A stretch of 7,641 nt of DNA from Chloroflexota bacterium (GCA_023489135.1 JAMDCE010000703.1:1-7641); one strand, 5' to 3'; positions 1-6,721 are shown, numbered from the stretch's first letter. Notes: generated by a model not told the origin, from the sequence alone. Made by a program: numbers and translations.

Positions 1-1133
1 GATATCGGCTGGTAGATGGGTCGCTGCAGACCCAGGTCACGAATGATGGCGCCCGGCCTGAGGTCGAAGTTCCGTTTAATGAGCTGTACGATCTTTTCGT
101 CCGGTATCTTACCTGTCCCGAAGGTCTCGACGAAGATGGACACGGGGTGGGCTATTCCGATGGCGTAGGCTATCTGCATCTCGAAGCGATCGGCCAGCCC
201 GGCGGCGACGATGTTCTTGGCCACGTAGCGAGCGGCATACGCCCCCGAGCGGTCTACCTTGGTGGGGTATTTTCCGGAAAAAGCCCCGCCTCCGTGTCTG
301 GCCATGCCCCCGTAGGTATCCATTATTATCTTCCGCCCGGTCAATCCCGTGTCCCCGGCCGGGCCCCCGACGACGAATCGCCCGGTGGGGTTAACATAAT
401 ACGTGGTGTGGCGGTCGAGCATCGAGGCGGGGATTACCGCGCTCACCACGTGCTCGATGATGTCGCGCTGGATGACGTCGGGGTGAATCTCGGGGCTGTG
501 CTGCGCGGCGATGACGATGGTAGCAACACGTACCGGCCGGCCGTGCGAGTATTCCACGGTGACCTGGCTCTTGCCATCGGGGCGGAGGTAGGGCAGGGTC
601 CCATCCTTCCGCACCCGCGCTAAGCGGCGGGCCAGGCCGTGGGCCAGCTGAATTGGTAGGGGCATCAGCTCTTGGGTCTCCGTGCAGGCGAACCCGATCA
701 TCATCCCCTGGTCTCCCGCGCCGATGCGCTCCACGGGCAATTCGTCGGCGTCCGCCAGCTCCAGCTGTCTCGATTCAAGCGCCCGATCAACGCCCAGCTT
801 TATGTCGGGCGATTGCTCCTGGATGGTGAGAACCACACCGCAGGAGCGGTAGTCCAGCCCAAAGTCCGGTTGTACGTACCCCACCTCGCGGATGACGTCG
901 CGTGCCACGCCGCGCAGGTCCGCTCGAAACTGCGCGGTTACTTCGCCGGCCACCAGGATCAAACCGGCCGTGGCCAGCGCTTCGACGGCAATCCTGCCAT
1001 CGGCGTCCTGGCTGAGCACCGTATCCAGAATCGCGTCGGCAATCTGATCGCAGATTTTGTCCGGGTGCCCTTCCGTGACAGATTCAGAAGTGAACAGGGC
1101 ACCTGACGCCTGGTAAAAACTGTTGCTTCCCAT
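1..1133 (-). CDS. metK: S-adenosylmethionine synthetase (methionine adenosyltransferase), C-terminus cut by the window edge
   Basis: MetK condenses ATP and L-methionine into S-adenosylmethionine in the cytoplasm, usually as a tetramer. Translating the minus strand from the ATG at 1133 gives 377 residues without a stop, in one frame up to the window edge. Bacterial MetK is about 385-400 aa, so roughly 10-25 C-terminal residues are missing. Visible signatures are GHPDKICDQ at about residues 22-30 (catalytic His23 and metal-binding Asp25), GAGDQGMM at about 138-145, and the glycine-rich loop GGGAFSGK at about 281-288 followed by PTKVDRS. The visible end reads [10 protein letters not shown], typical of the family C-terminus. 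No clear SD precedes the ATG, but no better in-frame start is visible and the N-terminus matches the family. The 220 bp upstream show no recognisable SAM riboswitch. The identification is near certain. Confidence 0.97.
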   Translation of the reverse strand, partial: MGSNSFYQASGALFTSESVTEGHPDKICDQIADAILDTVLSQDADGRIAVEALATAGLILVAGEVTAQFRADLRGVARDVIREVGYVQPDFGLDYRSCGVVLTIQEQSPDIKLGVDRALESRQLELADADELPVERIGAGDQGMMIGFACTETQELMPLPIQLAHGLARRLARVRKDGTLPYLRPDGKSQVTVEYSHGRPVRVATIVIAAQHSPEIHPDVIQRDIIEHVVSAVIPASMLDRHTTYYVNPTGRFVVGGPAGDTGLTGRKIIMDTYGGMARHGGGAFSGKYPTKVDRSGAYAARYVAKNIVAAGLADRFEMQIAYAIGIAHPVSIFVETFGTGKIPDEKIVQLIKRNFDLRPGAIIRDLGLQRPIYQPI

Positions 1134-1248
1134 TGACCGCAGTAGTGCAATTGGCGTGCCGGGAAATCAGAATGGAAGACCCGAACCGCCGATCACAGAG
1201 CCGACAAGACAAGGATCAGGCAGTTGCGGCGGGGAGAGGTCGTTGTTA

Positions 1249-1313
1249 ACCGCAAAGAGAACAAAGGGCGCAAAGACAAAAAGAATCTTTGCGCCCTTTG
1301 CTCTCTTTGCGGT
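1249..1313. repeat. Hairpin repeat with 28-bp arms (CGCAAAG type)
   Basis: The arms at 1249-1276 and 1286-1313 are reverse complements at 27 of 28 positions and enclose a 9-nt loop. The arms are built from repeated CGCAAAG/CAAAGGG units. The element lies between metK and the 107-aa gene, about 40 bp past the stop of that gene on its transcribed strand. It could therefore act as a transcript-end or processing hairpin, although no U-tract follows. Similar CGCAAAG palindromes are scattered through many environmental bacterial genomes (general knowledge). No target-site duplication was seen. A short reading frame spanning it is a by-product of the repeat. Confidence 0.85.
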
Positions 1314-1353
1314 GAAACTCGGCTCTTCCGAGGTCGCCGCGTGATTCCAACAA

Positions 1354-1677
1354 TTAGGCGGCGTTGAGCTCCCGCCGGTGAATCAGAGTGGCGAGCACGC
1401 CTGGCTCGCTGCCGCAGAAGGCGCTGGGAGCGTGTTCGCCGATGAAGAATGGCGCCGCGCTCGATAGCTCGACTACCTTGAAGTACTTCCGAAGGTCTTC
1501 CAGCTCGCCGCTAAGAGCCGGGTCACAGTGGCAATCGAAGAGGACGTAGGCGCTGCGGGCGTCGGCGGCAACCCAACCGATCATCGATTTTGGCAACGGC
1601 GACTCCCCCCACATCAGCTCGGTACGAAGGGTTTCCTCCATACCCGCAATGGGCTCGACTCTTGCGAAGTACCACAT
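1354..1677 (-). CDS. Small protein of unknown function, 107 aa
   Basis: I do not recognise this protein with confidence. The ATG at 1677 is preceded by a strong SD (GAGAGGAG, 9-nt spacing), which argues for a real gene. The sequence is soluble-looking, with no signal peptide or membrane segment. It has an apparent beta-alpha-beta pattern: an N-terminal strand MWYFARVEP, a helix around residues 13-22, a strand around YVLFDC (44-49), a helix around LEDLRKYF (59-66), and a strand VVEL. This resembles small ferredoxin-like/dimeric alpha-beta barrel proteins such as DUF3303, but that is only an impression from the spacing. Cys49-His50-Cys51 and Cys88 could bind a metal or be incidental. A sigma70-like promoter lies about 240 bp upstream, giving a long leader. 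It is a standalone gene between aspS and metK on the same strand. Confidence 0.75.
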   Translation of the reverse strand: MWYFARVEPIAGMEETLRTELMWGESPLPKSMIGWVAADARSAYVLFDCHCDPALSGELEDLRKYFKVVELSSAAPFFIGEHAPSAFCGSEPGVLATLIHRRELNAA

Positions 1678-1915
1678 TAGAACACACTCCTCTCTATTCT
1701 TCCATCCCTATTCGCAACTGCCGAAGGATCAACTGCGGATTCAGGTCCGGAGACCTTCCGAGCACAAAAAAAGTGAATCGACTCCGACCCACTCGATGCC
1801 AAGTAAGAACAAAACCGTCACGGGTCACTTCAAGCCGAAGCCTGCGCCAACCTAACAGCCTTTCCCACTTTTCCTATTGAGTTGTTCCTGGAACACAGGG
1901 ATCCAGCTCATCCCT
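1678..1915 (-). other. Long 5' leader of the 107-aa gene
   Basis: If the promoter at 1922-1950 is used, the transcript starts near 1915 and has about 238 nt of untranslated leader. The leader contains a small hairpin with arms 1743-1747 and 1752-1756 and, upstream of it on the minus strand, a run of seven T. I see no T-box, SAM or other riboswitch signature. No convincing small ORF was found. Confidence 0.35.
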
Positions 1916-1941
1916 AATACTATTTTACAGCTGGATCCCTG
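1896..1941. repeat. Perfect 13-bp inverted repeat straddling a promoter -10
   Basis: The arms CAGGGATCCAGCT (1896-1908) and AGCTGGATCCCTG (1929-1941) are exact reverse complements separated by 20 bp. The arm centres are 33 bp apart, close to three helical turns. The right arm falls in the -35/-10 spacer of the minus-strand promoter, and the left arm falls just past the predicted transcription start. It could be a repressor operator pair, or a hairpin serving as 3' end of the aspS transcript, whose stop is 29 bp away. No T-run follows, so a classical intrinsic terminator is less likely. Confidence 0.8.
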
Positions 1942-1950
1942 CGCCGTCAA
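1922..1950 (-). promoter_or_regulatory. Sigma70-like promoter for the 107-aa gene
   Basis: On the minus strand TTGACG (1945-1950) is followed after exactly 17 bp by TAAAAT (1922-1927). Each hexamer matches the consensus at 5 of 6 positions. The predicted start is near 1915, reading toward the gene that begins at 1677. Confidence 0.6.
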
Positions 1951-1969
1951 CTAGCTTCAGGACTTTTCG

Positions 1970-3733
1970 CTAGTCCAGGATCTGGATGTGCAGCTCTCGG
2001 AGGCGTGCCGTCTGCGGAATAGAAGGAGATCCGGTCATCGGACAGGTGGCACTCTGCGTCTTGGGGAATGGTATGACGTCCCGAATGGTGTCCTGTCCCG
2101 CTAGAAGCATGACGAAGCGGTCGAGCCCCAGGGCAATTCCACCGTGGGGAGGTGTGCCGAACTCGAAGGCCTCGAGCAGATGCCCGAACAGTCGATTGGT
2201 CTGCTCTTCCGACATACCGAGGACGGAGAATATCTTCTCCTGTAAGGCTCTCCGGTGTATGCGCACGCTGCCGCCGCCCAGCTCCGTGCCGTTGCACACC
2301 ACGTCGTATTGCTTGGCTCTCACCACGGCCGGGTCGGTATCCAGGAGCGGAATATCCTCTTCAACCGGCGAGGTGAACTGGTGGTGCTTGGCCTGCCAGT
2401 GGCCCTCTTCGGCGTTCCATTCCAGGAGTGGGGCATCCACTATCCAAAGGAGGGCCAGCACGTTGGGATCCATCAGGTTCAGCCTCCGGCCGATCTCCAG
2501 ACGCAGCTCGCTCAACGTATCGGCCACCACCGGAGGAGTATCGGCCACGAAGACCAGGAGGTCGCCTTCTTGCCCTTCGAGCCCGGCGATAATCTCCTGC
2601 AGCTTGTCCTCGCCCAGGAACTTGGTGAGCGGTGATTTGATGCCGTCGCCCTGCAGCGCCATCGTGACCAAACCCTTGGCCCCCCTTCGGACGGCGAAAC
2701 CGGTCAGATCGTCGATCTCCCGTCGGGTGTAGGAGGCGCCGCCAGGGAGGCGCAGCCCCTTGACCTGCCCGCCGCTCAGGAGGGCGGTACTGAAGACCTT
2801 GAAGTCGCTTCCTGCCACTACGTCCGAGATGTCTGCCAGCAAGAGGCCAAACCGTATGTCCGGCTTGTCGGTGCCGTAGTACTTCATGGCGTCTTCATAG
2901 GTCATCCTGGGAAACGGTTGCGTCTGGATGGTCTTCGTAGTGGCATTGGCTATTATATGGATAAGCATCTTCTCGACGATTGCCAGGATCTGCTCCTGGT
3001 CGACGAAAGACATCTCCACGTCCAGCTGAGTGAACTCGGGTTGACGGTCCGCACGCAGGTCCTCGTCCCGGAAGCAGCGAGCTATCTGAAAGTAGCGCTC
3101 GAAACCGGCTACCATCAGCAGCTGCTTGTATTGTTGGGGCGACTGAGGAAGGGCGTAAAACTCGCCGGGGTGAAGCCGGCTGGGGACGAGAAACTCACGC
3201 GCTCCGCCGGGGGTCTCGTTTACCAGGATGGGTGTATCTATCTCGGAGAATCCCTGGTTGTACAGCCAATCGCGAATGATCCGGGTTACACTGGCTCGCA
3301 GCAGTATGTTGGCGTGCATGCTCTCGCGACGCAGGTCCAGGTAGCGGTAGCGCAGACGTAGAAACTCGTCGACCTCCACGTCCTCGTTTATGTAGAAAGG
3401 TGGCGTCTTGGCGGCGTTGAGCACTTCGGCCTGGCTGACAAGCACCTCGACCTCGCCGGTGGGCAGCTGGCTGTTCTCGGTCCCGGGCGGGCGTAAAGCA
3501 ACTTTGCCGACCACCGCTATCACGTACTCCACGCGCGTCGATTGGCCCACGGCGTGCGCTTCGCGCGAAAGCTCGGGATTGAAAACCAGCTGCACCAGGC
3601 CGAAGTTGTCCCTCATGTCGACGAATACGATTCCTCCGTGAGTGCGCCGCCGGTGCACCCATCCCATCAGGACGACGTCACGACCCGCGTCGGAGGCGCG
3701 AAGCTGCCCACACGTGTCTGTCTTCGTTAGCAA
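1970..3733 (-). CDS. aspS: Aspartyl-tRNA synthetase, probably non-discriminating, 587 aa
   Basis: This class IIb enzyme charges tRNA(Asp), and in non-discriminating forms also tRNA(Asn), with aspartate. In order: an OB-fold anticodon-binding domain (about 1-105), motif 1 (about 146-170), motif 2 with FRDEDLRADRQPEFTQLD (about 221-238), the bacterial GAD insertion (about 280-410), and motif 3 GIALGLDRFVMLL (about 532-544). Length is typical of bacterial AspRS. The frame is open upstream to a TTG at 3763, but the TTG at 3733 has an ideal SD (GGAGGT, 6-nt spacing) and gives the usual family N-terminus MLTKTDTCGQL, so I place the start there. His32 (RRTHGG) and Gly84 (RPPGTEN) sit where non-discriminating AspRS carry His and Gly. 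The gene is monocistronic, divergent from the lipoprotein gene, with its own promoter. Confidence 0.97.
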   Translation of the reverse strand: MLTKTDTCGQLRASDAGRDVVLMGWVHRRRTHGGIVFVDMRDNFGLVQLVFNPELSREAHAVGQSTRVEYVIAVVGKVALRPPGTENSQLPTGEVEVLVSQAEVLNAAKTPPFYINEDVEVDEFLRLRYRYLDLRRESMHANILLRASVTRIIRDWLYNQGFSEIDTPILVNETPGGAREFLVPSRLHPGEFYALPQSPQQYKQLLMVAGFERYFQIARCFRDEDLRADRQPEFTQLDVEMSFVDQEQILAIVEKMLIHIIANATTKTIQTQPFPRMTYEDAMKYYGTDKPDIRFGLLLADISDVVAGSDFKVFSTALLSGGQVKGLRLPGGASYTRREIDDLTGFAVRRGAKGLVTMALQGDGIKSPLTKFLGEDKLQEIIAGLEGQEGDLLVFVADTPPVVADTLSELRLEIGRRLNLMDPNVLALLWIVDAPLLEWNAEEGHWQAKHHQFTSPVEEDIPLLDTDPAVVRAKQYDVVCNGTELGGGSVRIHRRALQEKIFSVLGMSEEQTNRLFGHLLEAFEFGTPPHGGIALGLDRFVMLLAGQDTIRDVIPFPKTQSATCPMTGSPSIPQTARLRELHIQILD

Positions 3734-3739
3734 GTCTCT

Positions 3740-3745
3740 ACCTCC
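3740..3745 (-). promoter_or_regulatory. Ribosome binding site that fixes the aspS start
   Basis: GGAGGT on the minus strand is 6 nt upstream of the TTG at 3731-3733. The upstream in-frame TTG at 3763 has only a weaker purine context, and choosing it would place this SD inside the coding region. Confidence 0.75.
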
Positions 3746-3768
3746 GCGTACCTCTTCGTCCAATCAAG

Positions 3769-3791
3769 CGCCGACGAGAGGCTCGTCGGCG
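3769..3791 (-). promoter_or_regulatory. Stem-loop in the aspS 5' leader
   Basis: Ten-base GC-rich arms (3769-3778 and 3782-3791) close a 3-nt loop. The structure starts within a few nucleotides of the predicted aspS transcript start (near 3797) and ends about 24 nt before the SD. A hairpin so close to the 5' end may stabilise the mRNA or tune translation. It is not a T-box. Confidence 0.6.
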
Positions 3792-3803
3792 TCAAGCTTC
3801 CCT

Positions 3804-3833
3804 ATTATACCGTTTTTCTTTGGCGCCTGCCAC
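3804..3833 (-). promoter_or_regulatory. aspS promoter
   Basis: A perfect TATAAT (minus strand, 3804-3809) lies 18 bp downstream of GTGGCA (3828-3833, 4 of 6 to the -35 consensus). The predicted start is near 3797, giving a leader of about 64 nt to the TTG at 3733. Confidence 0.65.
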
Positions 3834-3883
3834 CGGTGGTCATCTGTTCAACCGGGGCGCTCGCCCTGCCGGCGCCCGCAAGC

Positions 3884-3912
3884 TTGCCCCGACGTCGTGA
3901 AGGTGGTATACT
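3884..3912 (+). promoter_or_regulatory. Promoter of the substrate-binding lipoprotein gene
   Basis: TTGCCC (3884-3889) and TATACT (3907-3912) are separated by exactly 17 bp and match consensus at 4 and 5 of 6 positions. The promoter diverges from that of aspS; about 50 bp of GC-rich sequence lies between the two -35 boxes, including the GGGCGC/GCGCCC dyad around 3855-3876. Confidence 0.55.
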
Positions 3913-3918
3913 CCGCCT

Positions 3919-4036
3919 ACCAAAAACATGGGCGGCTTGGCCGGCAGGTGTCACGAGGACAAAGTGAGACGGGGACGGGACGAACCGAGTGCCGACCGAG
4001 CCGCACGAGTAGTGGTGAATTGAGGAGGTATTGTCA
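3919..4036 (+). other. 5' leader of the lipoprotein gene
   Basis: About 118 nt separate the predicted transcript start from the GTG start. A possible hairpin near the 5' end has CCGCC/GGCGG arms (around 3914-3934). The GC-rich sequence shows no TPP or cobalamin riboswitch signature that I can recognise, although substrate-binding genes of this family are sometimes under TPP control. Nothing else identifiable was seen. Confidence 0.3.
4022..4029 (+). promoter_or_regulatory. Ribosome binding site that fixes the lipoprotein start
   Basis: GAGGAGGT is 7 nt upstream of the GTG at 4037. The in-frame TTG at 4031 is only 1 nt away from this SD, too close for initiation. Confidence 0.75.
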
Positions 4037-5176
4037 GTGATTAGTACGTCAACTGTCCGTCGTATCTTCGTGCCGATTCTGTTGCTTGCTCTTGTCGCAA
4101 GTTGCGCTGCCCCGGCCGCTTCGCCCGCACCGGCCCCGACGACTGCTCCGTCCGCTCCGAAGACGCAGCCCACAGCCGCTTCCGCTACCAAGCCGGCGGA
4201 GCAAGCCAAGCCGGCACAGCAAGCCAAGCCGACAGAGCAAGCCAAGCCGGCTGGCGCGTCGGTGCCCGCGGGGCCGCCGACCAAGATCAAAGTTGTCGTG
4301 CTGCAAGGCACGCAGATGTTCCCGGCGTTGGTAATGGAGAAGATGGGCTTCGACAAGAAGTACAATCTGCAGGTCGAGCGCCACGACGTACTCGACCCTC
4401 CCGCCTCCTACAACGCCCTCCGCAGCAAGGAAGTTGATATGGGGTATGCCGGTTGGGTGACGACGGCCCAGTATCGGACCAAAGGAGCCGACTTGGTGAA
4501 CGTGTACTCCATGAACGTTATGCAGCAGGATGTGATGGTCAAGAAAGACTCTCCATTGAAGTCGTTTGCCGATCTCAAGGGGAAGCGTGTGGGCGTCTTC
4601 GGCGGCGCCGGCGGCACTTCCGCGCAGATGATAAGGCTTGAAACCAGCAAGTTCTTCGGCTTCGACCTCGAAAAGGAGTCCCAAGTGCAATACAGCGCCC
4701 CCCCGCTGTTGATTGGCCTGCTGGATAAGGGCGAGATCGACGCCGCGCTGCTTCTCGACCCCTTTATTAGCAAGATGCTGGCTTCCGGCAAGTATCGCTC
4801 CATCGGCGATATCGGCGCCGTCTGGCAGGACAAGATGGGCTTTCCGCTGCTCCTGGTCTGCATCGCCACCAACGACGAGTTCGCGAAGAAGAACCCCGAG
4901 GCGGTCAAGAACTTCATCAGGGCCTGGAAGGATTCGGCCGAATACTTGAAGACCCATGCGGAAATCTGGCCCGAAATGGCGGCGAAGCTCGACATAACCG
5001 ACCCCGAGGAGGTCAAGATACTGCGCGAGCGGGTAAGCGGAATCATGCTGGCCCGGTGGGACGATACGTTCATCAACCAGCAACTGAAGTTCGCCGAGAT
5101 GGGTATTGAGATGTGGGGCGCGGACTTCTTGTCCAGTATCCCCAAGGATGCCTTCACGACGAAGTACGTGCCATAG
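4037..5176 (+). CDS. ABC transporter substrate-binding lipoprotein, SsuA/NMT1-like, 379 aa
   Basis: This is the extracytoplasmic ligand-capture subunit of an ABC importer of the nitrate/sulfonate/taurine/thiamine-precursor type; the ligand cannot be told from sequence. The signal peptide has basic residues (Arg8-Arg9), a hydrophobic core (about 10-21) and the lipobox LVASC with lipidated Cys23. An Ala/Pro/Thr/Lys-rich linker (about 24-82) includes three EQAKP-type repeats. The binding domain starts near 83, with YNALRSKEVDMGYAGW (125-140) and LKGKRVGV (180-187), both typical of the SsuA/NMT1 fold. The GTG at 4037 has an SD at proper spacing. No permease or ATPase gene adjoins it, so it is an orphan here. 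The MITE and hairpin downstream suggest it is monocistronic. Confidence 0.9.
   Translation: MISTSTVRRIFVPILLLALVASCAAPAASPAPAPTTAPSAPKTQPTAASATKPAEQAKPAQQAKPTEQAKPAGASVPAGPPTKIKVVVLQGTQMFPALVMEKMGFDKKYNLQVERHDVLDPPASYNALRSKEVDMGYAGWVTTAQYRTKGADLVNVYSMNVMQQDVMVKKDSPLKSFADLKGKRVGVFGGAGGTSAQMIRLETSKFFGFDLEKESQVQYSAPPLLIGLLDKGEIDAALLLDPFISKMLASGKYRSIGDIGAVWQDKMGFPLLLVCIATNDEFAKKNPEAVKNFIRAWKDSAEYLKTHAEIWPEMAAKLDITDPEEVKILRERVSGIMLARWDDTFINQQLKFAEMGIEMWGADFLSSIPKDAFTTKYVP
4201..4254 (+). repeat. Three 18-bp in-frame tandem repeats in the lipoprotein linker
   Basis: Three near-identical 18-bp units, each beginning GCAAGCCAAGCCG, lie at 4201-4218, 4219-4236 and 4237-4254. They encode QAKPAQ/QAKPTE/QAKPAG in the flexible tether between the lipid anchor and the binding domain. 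Copy number could change by slippage without altering the frame. Confidence 0.85.
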
Positions 5177-5193
5177 AATCGGAACGCCTTGCA

Positions 5194-5212
5194 GAGCGGC
5201 CACAGGCCGCTC
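5194..5212 (+). terminator. Hairpin downstream of the lipoprotein gene, possible terminator
   Basis: Perfect 8-bp GC-rich arms, GAGCGGCC (5194-5201) and GGCCGCTC (5205-5212), close an ACA loop 17 bp past the stop codon. A short TCTTT lies about 11 nt further on, with no immediate U-tract, so intrinsic termination is only a possibility. Confidence 0.4.
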
Positions 5213-5222
5213 CTGGCCGCAG

Positions 5223-5425
5223 GTCTTTAACGTTTGATGCACATCAGTGGATGGACTATTCTTCCAAATGACCAGGGCGACCAGCCGGTCGCCCCTACCA
5301 GATTCATGCAGGTTCTTGTTGCTTGGGAACAGGGCCGGACCCCGGCCGTAGGGGCGATCGGCTGGTCGCCCTGGTGGAGGTCCGAGCAGATACAATTCCC
5401 GGCAATGTGCATCACGCGTCTTTAA
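5223..5425. mobile_element. MITE-like palindromic element with 8-bp flanking direct repeat
   Basis: GTCTTTAA occurs at 5223-5230 and again at 5418-5425, as a target-site duplication would. The enclosed 187 bp (5231-5417) carry outer inverted repeats TGATGCACAT/ATGTGCATCA (5235-5244 and 5405-5414) and inner arms of 28 bp at 5271-5298 and 5348-5375 that match as inverted repeats at 27 of 28 positions. The left inner arm also folds on itself (GGGCGACC/GGTCGCCC). No transposase is encoded; the short ORFs on both strands are by-products of the palindrome. The structure fits a non-autonomous transposon mobilised in trans, but the parent family cannot be named. Confidence 0.7.
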
Positions 5426-5521
5426 GCCCGCGCGTGGCCCGTTCGTGAGCCCACGCTGGCATCTTTACGGCACGCTCTCATAGGTTCCTCCAGACCTCCC
5501 TCGGCCCAATTCCGCCTGATA
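5426..5521. other. Intergenic remainder upstream of hemW
   Basis: A weak hairpin GCGTGG/CCACGC (5432-5437 and 5451-5456, 13-nt loop) is present. I see nothing else before the hemW promoter. Confidence 0.3.
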
Positions 5522-5530
5522 TGTTATCAT
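5522..5530 (+). promoter_or_regulatory. Extended -10 promoter of hemW
   Basis: TGTTATCAT fits the extended -10 pattern (TG-N-TATAAT, 5 of 6 in the hexamer). No good -35 is visible. The start would fall near 5537, just before the SD at 5539-5544, leaving a leader of about 12 nt. Confidence 0.45.
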
Positions 5531-5548
5531 TTACCCCTGGAGGTTAAG

Positions 5549-6721
5549 GTGGATACGGCCAAGGTGGGCGTCTACGTTCACATTCCTTTCTGCGTAAGAA
5601 AGTGCCTGTACTGTGATTTCAATTCCTACGCCGGCAGAGATGGCCTGCGGGAGGCCTACGTCGGCGCGCTGTGTGCCGAAATGGCGCTGGTGGCGGAGGA
5701 GGCATCGCGAGCGGGCGTGACGTTGGAAGCATGCTCTCTTTACTTCGGCGGCGGAACGCCTTCCTTGCTCTCTACGTCACAGATGGAACGCATCCTCTTC
5801 GCCTCCCAGAGGCACCTCGGTTGGAATCCGGACCTGGAGACGACGATAGAAGCCAACCCCGGCACCATAGACGGCCCCAAGGCCCGTGAGACGAGAAGCC
5901 TGGGGATCAGTCGCATCAGCCTAGGTTTCCAAAGCATGGACGATGTGATGCTGCGCCGCCTGGGGCGCATCCATAGCGTTAAGGAGGCGCTGGAGGCTTA
6001 CGAAGCCTGCCGAGGGGGAGGGTTCGAGAACATCAACATAGACCTGATGTATGCCCTGCCGGGCCAGTCTTTGGGCCACTGGGAGACGACTCTATCGGGC
6101 GTGATTGAGCTGGCACCCGAACATTTCTCACTGTATCCACTGACAATAGAGGACGGTACTCCCTTTGAGCGCCTGCTGAGCCGGGGAAAGCTCACGCTTC
6201 CGAGTGACGATGAGGCAGCGGAGATGTACGAATGCGCGGCGGCGGTCCTGGACGATGCGGGATACCGGCAGTACGAGATCTCCAACTGGTCGGTGGAGGG
6301 AGCCCGCTGCCTTCACAACCTGGTGTACTGGAGGAACCGGCCGTATCTGGGGTTCGGCGCCGGGGCTCATTCCTTCTGGCGGGGGAAGCGCTTCAGCAAT
6401 ACGATGCGGCCGGAGAGCTACATCCGACGGCTGGAACGCGGAGAAGGCGCGATGGAGTTCCAGGAGGAAATCGGGCTAGATCTCGAGATGAAGGAAACCG
6501 CCATCCTCGGCCTCCGTTTGGTGGAAGGAATAGCCCACAGCGAGTTTTCACAGCGCTTTTCGCGCCGGTTGGACGACGTCTTCGGTCGTGAGGTGGCCCG
6601 ACTGGTGGCAGATGGGCTGGTCCAAAACGGCCACGAGCGCCTGGCGTTGACCGTCCGAGGACGCCTTCTGGCCAACGAAGCCTTCGTGGCCTTCCTCTGC
6701 GCCGACGACTGTGCGGTGTGA
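5549..6721 (+). CDS. hemW: HemW, radical SAM family heme chaperone, 390 aa
   Basis: HemW belongs to the HemN-like radical SAM family but binds and transfers heme to target proteins rather than oxidising coproporphyrinogen. The cluster motif is CVRKCLYCDF with Cys15, Cys19 and Cys22; it lacks the extra cysteine that follows the motif in true HemN. GGGTPS at 67-72 is the SAM-binding glycine motif. HNLVYW (256-261) and YLGFGAGAHS (266-275) are typical HemW signatures, followed by the C-terminal HemN_C-like region. Length fits the family (E. coli 378 aa). The start is GTG at 5549 behind GGAGGT with a rather short 4-nt spacing; the next GTG has no SD. Many genomes pair hemW with lepA or hrcA, but neither is present here. 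Older annotation would call it oxygen-independent coproporphyrinogen III oxidase-like. Confidence 0.95.
   Translation: MDTAKVGVYVHIPFCVRKCLYCDFNSYAGRDGLREAYVGALCAEMALVAEEASRAGVTLEACSLYFGGGTPSLLSTSQMERILFASQRHLGWNPDLETTIEANPGTIDGPKARETRSLGISRISLGFQSMDDVMLRRLGRIHSVKEALEAYEACRGGGFENINIDLMYALPGQSLGHWETTLSGVIELAPEHFSLYPLTIEDGTPFERLLSRGKLTLPSDDEAAEMYECAAAVLDDAGYRQYEISNWSVEGARCLHNLVYWRNRPYLGFGAGAHSFWRGKRFSNTMRPESYIRRLERGEGAMEFQEEIGLDLEMKETAILGLRLVEGIAHSEFSQRFSRRLDDVFGREVARLVADGLVQNGHERLALTVRGRLLANEAFVAFLCADDCAV

Noticed and set aside
147..1106. Plus-strand frames of 158 and 144 aa at the left end
   Set aside because: They are antisense to metK, which reads through uninterrupted with conserved motifs.
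1134..1353. SAM riboswitch upstream of metK
   Set aside because: None of the SAM-I/II core sequences I know could be found in the leader; the only strong structure is the CGCAAAG palindrome.
1986..2732. 248-aa plus-strand frame and others inside aspS
   Set aside because: It lies fully antisense to an intact AspRS with all class II motifs; composition is Ser/Arg-rich noise.
3919..4036. TPP riboswitch before the SsuA/NMT1-like gene
   Set aside because: GTGAGACGGGG looks faintly similar, but the conserved CTGAGA and the later TPP core elements are absent.
4201..4254. CRISPR-like repeat
   Set aside because: The 18-bp units are directly adjacent with no spacers and are in frame in a coding linker.
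4049..5395. 448-aa open frame antisense to the lipoprotein gene
   Set aside because: It is a shadow of a high-GC coding region; its repetitive Gly/Arg/Leu sequence mirrors the tandem repeat, and the plus-strand frame has a lipobox, SD and family motifs.
5227..5425. Small ORFs on both strands, each starting MMHI
   Set aside because: They arise from the outer inverted repeat of the palindromic element, not from coding selection.
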